NCBI RefSeq assembly: GCF_014879975.1
Contig: NZ_CP062501.1
Span: 1,364,001 to 1,428,000 of the forward strand
Source of the DNA: Vibrio bathopelagicus
Lineage (GTDB): Bacteria; Pseudomonadota; Gammaproteobacteria; Enterobacterales; Vibrionaceae
Length of the DNA: 64,000 nucleotides
Direction: 5' to 3'
The notes under the pieces were generated by a model. It ran no database searches. It had not been told where the DNA came from and was given only the letters and a program-made list of their open reading frames with translations. This document shows positions 43,425 to 53,505 of this stretch, piece after piece (the stretch's first letter is position 1; every line of letters begins with the position of its first letter). A program made the position numbers and the translations under genes.

Positions 43425-44786
43425 CTAACGATATTGAAACTGTGGGCTTAGCCACAACAGAGAAAGTTGCATTGCGGCACTGTCGGCTTTGTTCAATACA
43501 ATTTGGGTGTGTTCATCAATCGCATCGCCGTATAAAGCTGCGATCACGTTATCCACTACTGCCTTTGGTTTTTCACCTGAAGATTTCGCTGACTTTATCG
43601 CGATTGAAGCGAGCCTATTCGCCACTTGCATACGTTGGGTCAATGCCGATGGGCTGTTGTAATCTCGGTCTTGATCCGACCATCCGGCAGGTGAACCCGG
43701 TTTAAAAGGTGGTTGGCCTAGTGTATTGAGGGTATTCAGTGCCTGCTTATCATTAAGAGGAATGTCAGCACTGCGAAGTACCGCAAATAGCCACTCTTTC
43801 GGTGGTCTGAACCGATTGGGTTTGGGTTCATTTGCCTCTGTGCTCTCCAGTAACAAACGATAAACAGGCTGTAACTCGCCTTCACCTTTTAGATATATCG
43901 CGACCATTTGTTCTGAGAGCTCTTTAGGCGTGTCACCAATAAAGTGCTGACATAACTTATCAACTAAGTGTTTGGCTGTGTTTTCATGTGTTGCTAGCAT
44001 TTGTAAACACGACTCACCTTGCGAGATACCTTTTTGGGAATAGGACTTTCCAAGTAAGGTGATACTTCCTGGCTCATGCAGGTTATTGGCGAATCGAAAA
44101 CCAGCATCAGGAGATTTGAATTTAATGCCCCAGCCTGAAATAGATTTTGCTAAGGCAATGACATCTTGCTGAGTGTAAGAACCGTTAACGCCGAGTGTGT
44201 GGAGTTCTAAGATCTCACGAGCGAGGTTCTCATTTAGCCCCTTATTGCGGCGCTTTCCAACTTTTGAATTTGGTCCAATAGAGAGTTGATTGTCGAGATA
44301 AAGAAGCATCGCAGGATGTTTAGAAGAAGCCATCAGCATGTCGCTGAAATTACCATTCCAATGCTCGCGAACCACATCATTTTCAATACTTGCAGCTAAG
44401 GGCATCAGCTTTCGATTGTCGACCGAGATGGCGAAGTGATTGCTCCAAAATTGAATAATGCGCTCTTGAAAACCATAAGGCGTTTCAACACTTTGCAGAT
44501 GGCGAGCTTGAGATTGTTGCCGGTAATGAGTTCGAAGAAAGGACTGCGCCTCTTTCTTCATGGTTTGCATCTTTTGCTCGTCACCCTTGGCTTTCTTTCG
44601 CTCTTCACGATTTTCACCAACGGTTATCAGGATAGATTCCGTTGTGGGTAAAGCTTGAATGGACTGATGAATAAATGGCTTTTTATCCAACTGTTCCAAA
44701 GGGGAATAATAGACTGTCTGGCCTAATTTAGGGCCAAAACCAAATCTCTGCTCACCCAGGATTTTTGAAGTCGGGTAATAATTCAT
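43425..44786 (-). CDS. DUF1800 protein
   Basis: This 453-residue protein belongs to the DUF1800 family: RFGFGPKLGQ, FWSNHFAISVDNRKL, NENLAREILELHTLGVNGSYTQQDV, and FKPGSPAGWSDQDRDYNSP. The LNENLAREILELHTLGV segment is the family hallmark. The ATG at 44786 follows a GGGAGTG ribosome site. It is co-transcribed with and just upstream of the DUF1501 gene. No signal peptide is visible, unlike the partner. Function unknown. Confidence 0.9.
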   Translation of the reverse strand: MNYYPTSKILGEQRFGFGPKLGQTVYYSPLEQLDKKPFIHQSIQALPTTESILITVGENREERKKAKGDEQKMQTMKKEAQSFLRTHYRQQSQARHLQSVETPYGFQERIIQFWSNHFAISVDNRKLMPLAASIENDVVREHWNGNFSDMLMASSKHPAMLLYLDNQLSIGPNSKVGKRRNKGLNENLAREILELHTLGVNGSYTQQDVIALAKSISGWGIKFKSPDAGFRFANNLHEPGSITLLGKSYSQKGISQGESCLQMLATHENTAKHLVDKLCQHFIGDTPKELSEQMVAIYLKGEGELQPVYRLLLESTEANEPKPNRFRPPKEWLFAVLRSADIPLNDKQALNTLNTLGQPPFKPGSPAGWSDQDRDYNSPSALTQRMQVANRLASIAIKSAKSSGEKPKAVVDNVIAALYGDAIDEHTQIVLNKADSAAMQLSLLWLSPQFQYR

Positions 44787-44926
44787 TGCACACTCCCTTA
44801 CGCTCAATCTGTTCTAAGTGTAATCGCTTAGTCATCAAGCATAGGGAGCTTTACAAGGTTTTACGTTAGATGGGTGTCAACTGCCTATCAAGTTACGGAC
44901 ACGGTGTGATCATTTTGAATGGATGT

Positions 44927-45358
44927 CTATTTACGCCACATATAAACAAACTGGTCGTTTTGCGAGGTGATTTCAAAGCCAAACCTGAGATACAACTCCC
45001 CAACCCGGTTACCTTGCAGATAACATAGCTCTACTGGCTTATTGAGCTTGGCAGCGTGAGCCAAACAATCAGTCAAAACTTGGCTTCCAATACCCTTACC
45101 ATGATATTCAGGTAGCAAGAAAAATCGGCAAAAGTAGAAGTGCTCACCTTTATCTTGCAACAACACACTACCAATCGCTTTGCCCTGATATTCAATGATT
45201 TCAGGCCATTCTTCTGCCCACTCTTCAGCATGTATATCTCGCTGAACTTGCTCATCCCAACCAAAGACAGCTTTAATAGGTTCAAACTCTGCCGCCTTTT
45301 TCAGTTCGAACAGAAATTCATAATCTGATGGCTGAGCGGGTCTTGTCGAATACTTCAA
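44927..45358 (-). CDS. GNAT-family acetyltransferase
   Basis: The 143-residue protein starts at TTG with a strong GGAGGT ribosome site; no suitable ATG exists near the N-terminus. It has the GNAT core FFLLPEYHGKGIGSQVLTDCLAHA with the acetyl-CoA loop YHGKGIG, then LRFGFEITSQNDQFVYM. Acceptor unknown. It is first in a row of three leftward GNAT genes. Confidence 0.82.
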   Translation of the reverse strand: MKYSTRPAQPSDYEFLFELKKAAEFEPIKAVFGWDEQVQRDIHAEEWAEEWPEIIEYQGKAIGSVLLQDKGEHFYFCRFFLLPEYHGKGIGSQVLTDCLAHAAKLNKPVELCYLQGNRVGELYLRFGFEITSQNDQFVYMWRK

Positions 45359-45449
45359 AATACCTCCAACAATAAATGGCTATGGCTTCATTTTGGTTTA
45401 GACGGGACACGGTAACCCCCGATAAACCAACAAATGCCACCTTGAATGT

Positions 45450-45944
45450 TTATGTTCGGTCTAATTGGTAACGTAGGACTTCGTGTCTGTCTTGCTCTGA
45501 GTAAAAGGTATTCAGGAACTGACCACTGCACTTCTCAATCACCTTTTGCGAAGCAATATTGCCTCTCTCACAGGTAATGATAGCGCTTTCGGTCAATACA
45601 TGACGTTGAACCCAAGACAACATATGACTTGCGACACCCCGCCCTCTGGCTTGCGACAGGGTCTCATACCCGATATGTCCAATGACATCGTGAATGTACG
45701 GACTGGTGCCATGCCGAACTCTTATCACACCAAGAATACGTCCAAGCTCCAAACAAAAATAAGTAGATGCTGGCGTCCACCCTTTAGGCAGGCACTCACC
45801 TTTTGAATAAGCAATTCGTCTTTCTAAATAGGCATCACTGCCATCAGAAATACCAGTATAGATCTCGAGTCCATCATCAATACAAGCTTGTACATAATGG
45901 TGGAACGCATTTGAGTGCGCCATGTCAGCTTTGACTATATCCAT
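45450..45944 (-). CDS. GNAT-family acetyltransferase
   Basis: This 164-residue protein has a GNAT domain with the acetyl-CoA loop SQARGRGVASHML and the IGYETL strand typical of predicted acetyltransferases. ITCERGNIASQKVIEKC is the common ending. Acceptor unknown. Same strand as its GNAT neighbours but separated by about 50-90 bp. Confidence 0.83.
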   Translation of the reverse strand: MDIVKADMAHSNAFHHYVQACIDDGLEIYTGISDGSDAYLERRIAYSKGECLPKGWTPASTYFCLELGRILGVIRVRHGTSPYIHDVIGHIGYETLSQARGRGVASHMLSWVQRHVLTESAIITCERGNIASQKVIEKCSGQFLNTFYSEQDRHEVLRYQLDRT

Positions 45945-45995
45945 ATAAATTCTATTCCTGCCTAGTACTTGCCTGACTATGCACTAAGCCCAACG

Positions 45996-46418
45996 CTAGG
46001 CTAAGTGCATGGTGTACTCTTGGTGCCCTGTGTGCTCATCAGCTTGTTCAGTCACGATTTCAAAGCCTTGAGATAGGTAGAACTCAATGGTCGCTTGATT
46101 CTCTTGGTACACATTCAAAGACAAATTCGGGCATTCAAGCTTGGCATGTTGCATGAGCTGTTTCCCGATGCCACAACCTTGATGCTGCGGGCTCACAAAG
46201 ATCGCCGCTAAGATCCCTTCATAGAGCGAATAAAAGCCACGAACTTCCCCATCACCTTGGAACACGTATGTTCGTGAGGCAGGTAGGTAGATATCGCGCA
46301 TATTGCCCACTTGTAACTCCCAAAATTCAGGCGACATGAAGTCGTGTGCCTTAATGGAAGCCGTGAGCCAAATATCTAGAACCGTTTCGGTGTCGGCTGC
46401 GCTGTATTCTCTGATCAT
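45996..46418 (-). CDS. GNAT-family acetyltransferase (YjaB-like)
   Basis: The 140-residue protein has the compact YjaB-like GNAT arrangement: IWLTASIKAHDFMSPEFW near the start, IFVSPQHQGCGIGKQLM as acetyl-CoA loop, and NQATIEFYLSQGFEIV. It acetylates an unknown amine. Confidence 0.85.
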   Translation of the reverse strand: MIREYSAADTETVLDIWLTASIKAHDFMSPEFWELQVGNMRDIYLPASRTYVFQGDGEVRGFYSLYEGILAAIFVSPQHQGCGIGKQLMQHAKLECPNLSLNVYQENQATIEFYLSQGFEIVTEQADEHTGHQEYTMHLA

Positions 46419-46518
46419 TTTGATTCTCTAACGTTTAATGCAACTGTATTTGCCAGTCAGTATGCTCCGAAGCGGCCCCAAAATATTGAAGATTTACGAC
46501 AATTGTTCGAAAGAATGG

Positions 46519-46857
46519 TTACTGCTTTTTCACGTATTTCGCTGTTACCAACATTTCACCGCCACCATCAAGCTTGCAATCTAACTGGTGATCCTTGCCT
46601 TCATTGATGCGACGAATCACTGCTTTAGTACCGATTTTCAATACGCTAGAACTGCCTTTCACTTTTAGATCTTTAATGAAAGTAACTTTGTCGCCGGTAT
46701 CTAACACTGCACCGTTAACGTCCTTAACACGCGCGGCCTCTCTTTCTAGACGCTCTTCTTCTGGGTTCCATTCGTAGGCACATTCGGGGCAGATTAGGTT
46801 GTTTTGGTCTTGATAGACGTATTCAGATTGGCATTGCGGGCAAGGAGGTAAAGACAT
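46519..46857 (-). CDS. yjdM: YjdM/PhnA zinc-ribbon protein
   Basis: The 112-residue protein has an N-terminal zinc ribbon ([21 protein letters not shown], four Cys) and a C-terminal PhnA domain with [22 protein letters not shown]. It is close to E. coli YjdM (formerly PhnA). A role in alkylphosphonate use was implied by name but is not established. It stands alone. Confidence 0.92.
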   Translation of the reverse strand: MSLPPCPQCQSEYVYQDQNNLICPECAYEWNPEEERLEREAARVKDVNGAVLDTGDKVTFIKDLKVKGSSSVLKIGTKAVIRRINEGKDHQLDCKLDGGGEMLVTAKYVKKQ

Positions 46858-47035
46858 ACGTTAATACTTCATTTAAATAGAATTTGCGTCCATTTTAATG
46901 ACTCTTGTTTGGCTTAGCGAGCATAAATCTAACAAGTTTCTTGGGGAGTTCATTATCTTAAAAAGAACAGTGCCCAAAACGAACAAACACAGCCGATAAG
47001 CTGTGTTTGTTAAAAGGTTTGAGAAGCGGAACAGC

Positions 47036-48199
47036 TTAGCGTTCAACTTTTGGTGAGTAAATGGAGTAAGCGGTGATTTGCCCTGCCACGATTGCCGAGA
47101 ACATGAATAACGCAGACAAACCAATACTTGGAATCGGCAAAATCGATTGTTCAAACACTGACTGGCTAGCACTCACTAATACTCGGCTACCCGGAACCAA
47201 GATGATGATCCCTTGCACGATATAAATAGAGCCCGTGAGCTCCATCTTCTTGGCAATCCAAGTTCCGTACAAAGTAATAAGAACCGTCGTGACCCAAGTG
47301 CCTACAACCCAACCACTATCAAAACCTAGATAGAACGGTCCCCACATACCGAGAACCGCAACTGGTAAGCCAAGCAAGATGTCTTTCGGGCGTGCATTGA
47401 ACATCACACCGATAGATACAGAGATCAGCACCAAGCCAGATATATGCATCCACATCGGTACCGCATTGGTATAGTCGATGGAGACCGCTTGTCCCCATAT
47501 CGCTTCACCAATATTGAGCCCCATAATTATCCCGACAAACAGCTTTATCAGGGTTAAGGCACTCTGCCCTAACAAGCTAGTACCAGAAACTAGATCATTA
47601 AACGCCAAACACTCTAATGCGTTGGCTATGGATAACCCGGGGACGAACAATACAATAGAGGCGATACACAGCGCCCACACCGGAATCGGTAACCCTGTGC
47701 TTGCCAAAAAGGCTACGAAAATACCCGTTAACAGTGCCGAGATGAACTCAACCGCAATAGCGCGACGTGAATGAAGAACTTGCTGACATACCCAAACCAT
47801 CAAACCCAATAACGCAGAAAAGCCGACCGCTTCCAACGTACTGCCCACCAGCATTAAATACGCAGGCGGTATACCCATATTAGCAAGAGCAGTCACAAAT
47901 TTAGAATAACCGACAGGCTCAGGGACAGGCTCACTGCTTGGCTGGTTAATGCGAATGATTGTATTGGCCAACAAACTCAGGTTAATAGAAGCAGGCTTTA
48001 GACGCTTAAGAATAACGGCGTTGTTATCGTCTGGAAATTGATAGTTAATCGCAGTTGGCGTTGCTTGGATCATCACATCAACACCATGCTTTTTTGCATA
48101 GAATTGAGTGTATTTCTCGAGCTTGTAAGGAGCACAGCCACTGCGATGAAGAGTGTCACCAATTTCAACAATTTTGTTAATTCGGAACTGAGAAGGCAT
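47036..48199 (-). CDS. ThrE-type threonine/serine exporter
   Basis: The 387-residue protein fuses the two halves of ThrE: an N-terminal hydrophilic domain (about 1-110; GDTLHRSGCAPYKLEKY) with membrane segments, and a second DUF3815-like half with five helices (about 240-385; GPFYLGFDSGWVVGTW). ThrE exports threonine and serine in Corynebacterium. The ATG at 48199 is preferred; a longer reading from 48280 adds an unlikely tail. A 520-bp gap precedes the gene. Confidence 0.88.
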   Translation of the reverse strand: MPSQFRINKIVEIGDTLHRSGCAPYKLEKYTQFYAKKHGVDVMIQATPTAINYQFPDDNNAVILKRLKPASINLSLLANTIIRINQPSSEPVPEPVGYSKFVTALANMGIPPAYLMLVGSTLEAVGFSALLGLMVWVCQQVLHSRRAIAVEFISALLTGIFVAFLASTGLPIPVWALCIASIVLFVPGLSIANALECLAFNDLVSGTSLLGQSALTLIKLFVGIIMGLNIGEAIWGQAVSIDYTNAVPMWMHISGLVLISVSIGVMFNARPKDILLGLPVAVLGMWGPFYLGFDSGWVVGTWVTTVLITLYGTWIAKKMELTGSIYIVQGIIILVPGSRVLVSASQSVFEQSILPIPSIGLSALFMFSAIVAGQITAYSIYSPKVER

Positions 48200-48723
48200 G
48201 GGTATTTTAGGGGAGACAAAATGTGCGGCAAATGTACCAAACGATAGACGGAATGACGAGACTTTTGCGTGAATTATCAACTGAACTCGTTACTTTTTTC
48301 TGCAAACGCTTAGAAGTGTCTATAACTCTACTCATTTGGGATTGGTTTGCTGAATATTATGACAGGTTGATAAGTTAAATCTATGCATTCAGATTGTTAT
48401 TAACGGACTCAAAAATACGAATAAAAATCAGTTTATGTTAACACTTAAAATTCCTTAATTTTCATGAATTTTATGACAACTCAACACCGCCAAAGTGGAT
48501 TTATAAATCAAAGAGAACTCATCACAAAAGCAGCATGGAATTTACTGTTATTTCTCGTCCTCCTTATAAGGAGATTTTAGTCACATTTTATTCACTCTGA
48601 AAACGCCGAACATGATTGAAAAACTAGCGGTGTGGTGGTTATGCGAGCACTTAGAATAAAAATGAAAGAAAAAGGTTTCGTTTTCAGTTAGATGTGGCAT
48701 TATCAATCTCGTTAAGACGATGT
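48200..48723. other. Intergenic region upstream of the tRNA genes
   Basis: This stretch holds the promoters for the leftward ThrE gene and the rightward tRNA genes, but no motif is clear enough to call. No gene is seen. Confidence 0.4.
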
Positions 48724-48798
<75 letters not shown>

Positions 48799-48836
48799 GT
48801 CTTCTTGATGCCTCAGTCTTACTCATAAGACAGTGT

Positions 48837-48911
<75 letters not shown>

Positions 48912-49232
48912 ACTTCTCCTGAAGATTCATTACGAGCTTTCTTCCAGCGTCACCCTATTCAAAAACGTCTCCGTTCGTTAAGTCCATAGTCATTAATCTA
49001 TACTGACTAAACCTATTTATTTAAACCTCGATTGACCAACCAACGCTAATTCACCAGCTCGCTCTATTAACTCCTTAAATCGTTTCGTATTTCTTGTACT
49101 TGTCCAAATCACACATTGCAGCTCAGCTTTAAATGATTTTCAAAATTGTTCCAATTTAATAATCTCGGTCAATATCCGAAAAAACAGTTGTGTTAATGTG
49201 CGCCCATTAGCAACAACCCATAAATAATAAAA
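48912..49232. other. Intergenic region after the tRNA genes
   Basis: About 320 bp with no recognisable gene, terminator or repeat. There is no integrase or attachment-site duplication next to the tRNA genes. Confidence 0.5.
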
Positions 49233-49490
49233 ATGTTTAAAAGCAATGAGTTAACAATTAACATCGAAGCAATTAATGTCGCTCTAGCAAAAGTTGAGAA
49301 TGCCAATAAAATTCAGCTAGATACATTGAAAGGTTATGTGAACCGCGAACCTGAACAGGCTGTACTGGCTTTTCGATCGCTGAATGAAGCAGAATCAATC
49401 GACGATAAGTTTAAAAAGATCATGGCAGAGCTACCGCACCTAAGTGGCGAAGCACACCACCTGCTTGAAACTTCTATCTTGCTACAGTGA
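49233..49490 (+). CDS. Hypothetical 85-residue protein
   Basis: A small, soluble, mostly helical acidic protein (LTINIEAINVALAKVENANK; LNEAESIDDKFKKIMAEL). No family, signal peptide or membrane segment is recognised. The ribosome site is poor, but codon use and composition look like a real gene. It stands alone between tRNA-Gly and the copper operon. Confidence 0.55.
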   Translation: MFKSNELTINIEAINVALAKVENANKIQLDTLKGYVNREPEQAVLAFRSLNEAESIDDKFKKIMAELPHLSGEAHHLLETSILLQ

Positions 49491-49617
49491 CTATGAATAA
49501 AGATAAGCCTCAACGAATATTTCTCAGCAAAGCACTTTGAGTATAAGTTAAGACTTATCTTTAGTTTTCAAGCCCTCATAGAATTATCAAATCCCACACA
49601 GAGCTATTGATTAACGT

Positions 49618-50241
49618 CTAAAGCGTTATCGACTTCACCATACCCGCTTCTGCGTGACCAGGAATATTGCATGCGAATTCTACGTTGTTATCACCATGGA
49701 AGTGCCAAAGCAGTTGCTTCGCCTTGCCAGGTTTAACGGTAACAGTGCTACCGGAATCGTGCGCATGGTTACCCATCTTTTTCATCATTTCACGATGCTC
49801 TAACTGCTCTGTTGCAGAACCAATAGAGAACTCGTGGTCAATCTTACCGGTGTTCATCACTACAAACTGAACCACATCATTGGGCTCAATATCGACTTTA
49901 TTTTTGAAAGTGATTTTCATATCGTCACTTAGCAGAACGTGAACGACTTTATCTGGCTTAGCTCCCTTAGCAGGCATACCCACTTCAGACATGCCTTCCA
50001 TATCCATCATTCCGTCCATGCTCATCATTTTTGAATGATCCATTTTGCCATTCTTCATCATTGAATGATCCATCTTAGAGTAGTCCATCTCGCCATTTTT
50101 CATCATCGAGCCGTCCATCATAGAGTGATCCATTTCACCGTTCTTCATCATTGAATCATCCATCTTAGAGTGACCCATTTCAGCAAAAGCTGTCGCAGTA
50201 GTTAGCGTTAGGGCAATAGCAATCATCGTTTTTTTCATCAT
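49618..50241 (-). CDS. Cupredoxin with N-terminal Met/His repeat arm
   Basis: The 207-residue protein has a signal peptide (about 1-20), a Met/His/Asp-rich arm (about 21-90; repeated MDHSMM/MKNGEMD units) and a cupredoxin domain (about 98-207). Type-1 copper ligands are in place: His136 (KIDHEFSIG), Cys191 and His196 (FACNIPGHAE), and Met201 (AGM). It should bind copper in the periplasm, with the arm adding low-affinity sites. It is the last gene of the copper efflux operon and lies 120 bp after cusA, with a hairpin in the gap. It may deliver or buffer copper. Confidence 0.88.
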   Translation of the reverse strand: MMKKTMIAIALTLTTATAFAEMGHSKMDDSMMKNGEMDHSMMDGSMMKNGEMDYSKMDHSMMKNGKMDHSKMMSMDGMMDMEGMSEVGMPAKGAKPDKVVHVLLSDDMKITFKNKVDIEPNDVVQFVVMNTGKIDHEFSIGSATEQLEHREMMKKMGNHAHDSGSTVTVKPGKAKQLLWHFHGDNNVEFACNIPGHAEAGMVKSITL

Positions 50242-50305
50242 AATTCCTTAACTTTCTCGTCGTTTAATCACTTAAGTTATTCTGCTTTAGTGATAGAGTT
50301 TGATT

Positions 50306-50337
50306 TGTCCTTACCCATTTCAGAATGGATAAGGACA
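50306..50337. repeat. Strong hairpin between cusA-like and cupredoxin genes
   Basis: TGTCCTTA/TAAGGACA, a C-A mismatch, and CCATT/AATGG form a 13-bp stem with a short loop. No T run follows on the minus strand, so it may be an mRNA-processing or stability element that sets the relative levels of the two genes. Confidence 0.55.
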
Positions 50338-50361
50338 GTAATATTCATTTTAATTAGTGAG

Positions 50362-53300
50362 TTACTTATTCAATTCCTTTTCAATCTGGGTAATTTCACG
50401 CTGTTTCCATAACTTAAAGATTGCAGGTAACACCAGCAGAGTAAGCAGTAGCGCAGACGCCATTCCCCCTATCATCGGCGCAGCTATTCTCTGCATAACT
50501 TCCGAACCTGTGCCTTCGCCGTACATGATTGGAATCAAACCGATAATGACGGTAAGCACGGTCATCATTACAGGACGAACTCGAAGCCCTGCCCCCTCAC
50601 GAATGGCATCGGTTAAATCAGTAAGTTGAAGTTTTTGTTGGTTCTGTTCGGCATCGAGTTTTTTGTAATGCCACGCCTGGTTGAGGTACACCAACATGAT
50701 GACACCTATCTCTACCGCAACACCGGCTAGCGCGATGAAGCCAACACCCACCGCAATTGAGAAGTTGTAGTTGAGGACATGCATCAGCCAAAGACCACCC
50801 ACCATCGCTAGCGGCAGTGTCAGCATGATCATCATGACTTCCCCGACACGACGGAAACTTAGGTAGAGCAACAACATAATGATGGCAATGGTGATAGGAA
50901 CCACCACACTCAAGCGCTCTTTTGCGCGCTCCATGTATTCATATTGGCCAGACCAAGCGAGCGAGTAACCCGCAGGCAATACGACTTGCTCAGCAACCAC
51001 CTTTTGCGCTTCAGCGACATATGACCCAAGATCACGACCATCAATATCAACGAACACCCAACCATTAGGACGCGCATTCTCTGTTTTGATCATTGGTGGA
51101 CCGTCTTCATAACGAATGTCTGCGACATCAGATAGCGCAATACGAGCTCCATTTGGTGTCACCAATGGCAAACCCTGTAATTTCACGACTGAATCTCGGT
51201 AATCTTGTGGGTATCGAACGTTGATTGGATAGCGCTCCAGCCCCTCCACAGTTTCACCTACATTCATCCCACCAACAGCGGTTGAGATAACCTGCTGAAC
51301 CTCTTTGATGCTCAATCCATAACGAGCTGCTGAGCGGCGCTTGATGTCTATCGTGACATAGCGTCCACCAGCTACACGCTCGGCGTATACAGAAGCCGTT
51401 CCGCTGACACCATTTAAGATAGGTTCAAGCTGAGAGCCAATGTCCTCAATGACACTAAGATCTGGACCTGCGATTTTGATGCCGATTGGGGTTTTGATGC
51501 CCGTCGCTAACATATCGATACGAGTTTTGATTGGCATTACCCAAGCATTGGTTAAACCAGGGAACTGAATCAGCTCATCGAACTCTTTACGCAATGACTC
51601 CGTAGTGACACCGTCACGCCACTCATCGCGAGGTTTTAGCTGAATAACCGTTTCAATCATGGTCAGAGGTGCGGGATCCGTTGCCGTTTCTGCACGTCCG
51701 ATTTTTCCCCATGTAGTTTCAACTTCTGGGATGGTTTTAATTAACTTGTTGGTTTGCTGGAGCAATTCACGCGCTTTACCTATCGAGATCCCTGGATAAG
51801 TGGTTGGCATGTACATCAAGTCACCTTCATCCAAAGGAGGAATGAACTCACTACCAAGCTTACTGGTTGGGTAATACGCAGAAGCCATCAAGCCTAGCGC
51901 GATGACAATCATCACTTTTGGATACTTAAGGCTTAAGTTGAGCAATGGCTTATACATCGCGACTAAACTACGGTTCACGGGGTTTTTGTGTTCAGGTAGT
52001 ACGTTGCCACGAATGAAGTAACCCATTAGCACTGGCACAAGCGTGATCGCTAAACCTGCTGCTGCAGCCATTGCATACGTTTTAGTAAACGCTAGAGGCG
52101 AGAACATCTTGCCTTCTTGCCCTTCTAACGCGAACACAGGCACAAAACTCAAGGTAATGATGATGAGTGAGAAGAACAGCGGAGCACCGACTTCTTCTGC
52201 CGCTTTACCAATCACCTGCCAACGGTTCTTATCGGTCAACGGCGTTCGTTCTATGTGTTTATGAACGTTCTCTATCATCACAATAGCACCATCCACCATC
52301 GCACCAATGGCTATGGCGATACCACCGAGGGACATGATGTTCGCATTAATGCCCTGCCAGTGCATAACGATGAACGCCCCCAAGATACCAACAGGTAAGC
52401 TCAGTGCGATAACCAAAGACGAACGAATGTGAAATAGAAACAGCGCACACACAATCGCCACGACTAGGAACTCTTCGGCTAGCTTTTTCCATAAGTTTTC
52501 AACCGCAGAATCAATCAGAGTTGAACGGTCATAGGTGGCGACAATTTCAACGCCATCTGGTAAACCGGCTTGCAGCTCTGCGAGTTTATTCTTAACAGAG
52601 TCAATCACTTCACTGGCATTTTCGCCAAAGCGCATCACGATAACGCCACCAACCGCTTCACCTTCACCATTCAATTCAGAGATACCACGACGCATCTGCG
52701 GACCAAGGTTAATGTCGGCAATATCACCCAATAGCAACGGTGTACCTTTGTCGGTCACTTTTAATGGAAGTGATTGGATGTCTTCAATACTCGTCAGGTA
52801 ACCCGTAGTGCGAACCATGTGCTCAGCTTCAGCAATTTCAACCACCGAGGCACCGGTTTCTTGATTACCGTTTTGGATCGCCATATTGACTTGCTGAAGC
52901 GTTAAGTCGTAAGCACGCAGCTTGGCAGGATCAATCTGCACCTGGTATTGCTTCACCATGCCGCCCACGGTCGCCACTTCAGAGACGCCATCGACAGTTT
53001 GTAGCTCGTACTTCAAGAACCAATCTTGCAGGCTACGAAGTTCCGCAAGGTCGTGCTGACCTGTTTTGTCTTGCAATACATAGCTGTAAACCCAGCCCAC
53101 ACCGGTTGCATCTGGCCCTAATGTTGGCTTAGCACTTGATGGTAGGTTAGGTGCAACTTGACTTAGGTATTCCAATACACGTGAACGCGCCCAGTACATG
53201 TCGGTATCATCATTGAAAATAATGTAGACATACGAATCACCAAAGAAAGAGTACCCACGAACTGTTTCAGCTCCCGGTACAGCCAGCATGGCGGTGGTTA

Positions 53301-53505
53301 ATGGATACGTTACCTGATCTTCGACCACTTGCGGCGCTTGACCCGGATAACTGGTTTTAATGATCACCTGAACATCAGATAAATCAGGGATAGCATCGAC
53401 GGGCGTATTTTTAACGCTGTATAGACCACCAAACACTATCGCCATGGTCGCGACCAGAACCAAGAATCGGTTACTGATAGACCAACGAATGATTGCATTG
53501 ATCAT
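50362..53505 (-). CDS. cusA: CusA-type heavy-metal RND efflux pump
   Basis: The 1047-residue protein is an HME-RND transporter with 12 transmembrane segments and two large periplasmic loops. Typical motifs include NTPVDAIPDLSDVQVII near the N-terminus, IAIGAMVDGAIVMIENVHKH around TM4 and GEGTGSEVMQRIAAPMIGG near the end. It expels Cu+ or Ag+ from periplasm and cytosol using the proton gradient, together with the CusB- and CusC-like partners. Its start overlaps the CusB-like stop by four bases (ATGA), so translation is coupled. Confidence 0.93.
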   Translation of the reverse strand: MINAIIRWSISNRFLVLVATMAIVFGGLYSVKNTPVDAIPDLSDVQVIIKTSYPGQAPQVVEDQVTYPLTTAMLAVPGAETVRGYSFFGDSYVYIIFNDDTDMYWARSRVLEYLSQVAPNLPSSAKPTLGPDATGVGWVYSYVLQDKTGQHDLAELRSLQDWFLKYELQTVDGVSEVATVGGMVKQYQVQIDPAKLRAYDLTLQQVNMAIQNGNQETGASVVEIAEAEHMVRTTGYLTSIEDIQSLPLKVTDKGTPLLLGDIADINLGPQMRRGISELNGEGEAVGGVIVMRFGENASEVIDSVKNKLAELQAGLPDGVEIVATYDRSTLIDSAVENLWKKLAEEFLVVAIVCALFLFHIRSSLVIALSLPVGILGAFIVMHWQGINANIMSLGGIAIAIGAMVDGAIVMIENVHKHIERTPLTDKNRWQVIGKAAEEVGAPLFFSLIIITLSFVPVFALEGQEGKMFSPLAFTKTYAMAAAAGLAITLVPVLMGYFIRGNVLPEHKNPVNRSLVAMYKPLLNLSLKYPKVMIVIALGLMASAYYPTSKLGSEFIPPLDEGDLMYMPTTYPGISIGKARELLQQTNKLIKTIPEVETTWGKIGRAETATDPAPLTMIETVIQLKPRDEWRDGVTTESLRKEFDELIQFPGLTNAWVMPIKTRIDMLATGIKTPIGIKIAGPDLSVIEDIGSQLEPILNGVSGTASVYAERVAGGRYVTIDIKRRSAARYGLSIKEVQQVISTAVGGMNVGETVEGLERYPINVRYPQDYRDSVVKLQGLPLVTPNGARIALSDVADIRYEDGPPMIKTENARPNGWVFVDIDGRDLGSYVAEAQKVVAEQVVLPAGYSLAWSGQYEYMERAKERLSVVVPITIAIIMLLLYLSFRRVGEVMMIMLTLPLAMVGGLWLMHVLNYNFSIAVGVGFIALAGVAVEIGVIMLVYLNQAWHYKKLDAEQNQQKLQLTDLTDAIREGAGLRVRPVMMTVLTVIIGLIPIMYGEGTGSEVMQRIAAPMIGGMASALLLTLLVLPAIFKLWKQREITQIEKELNK

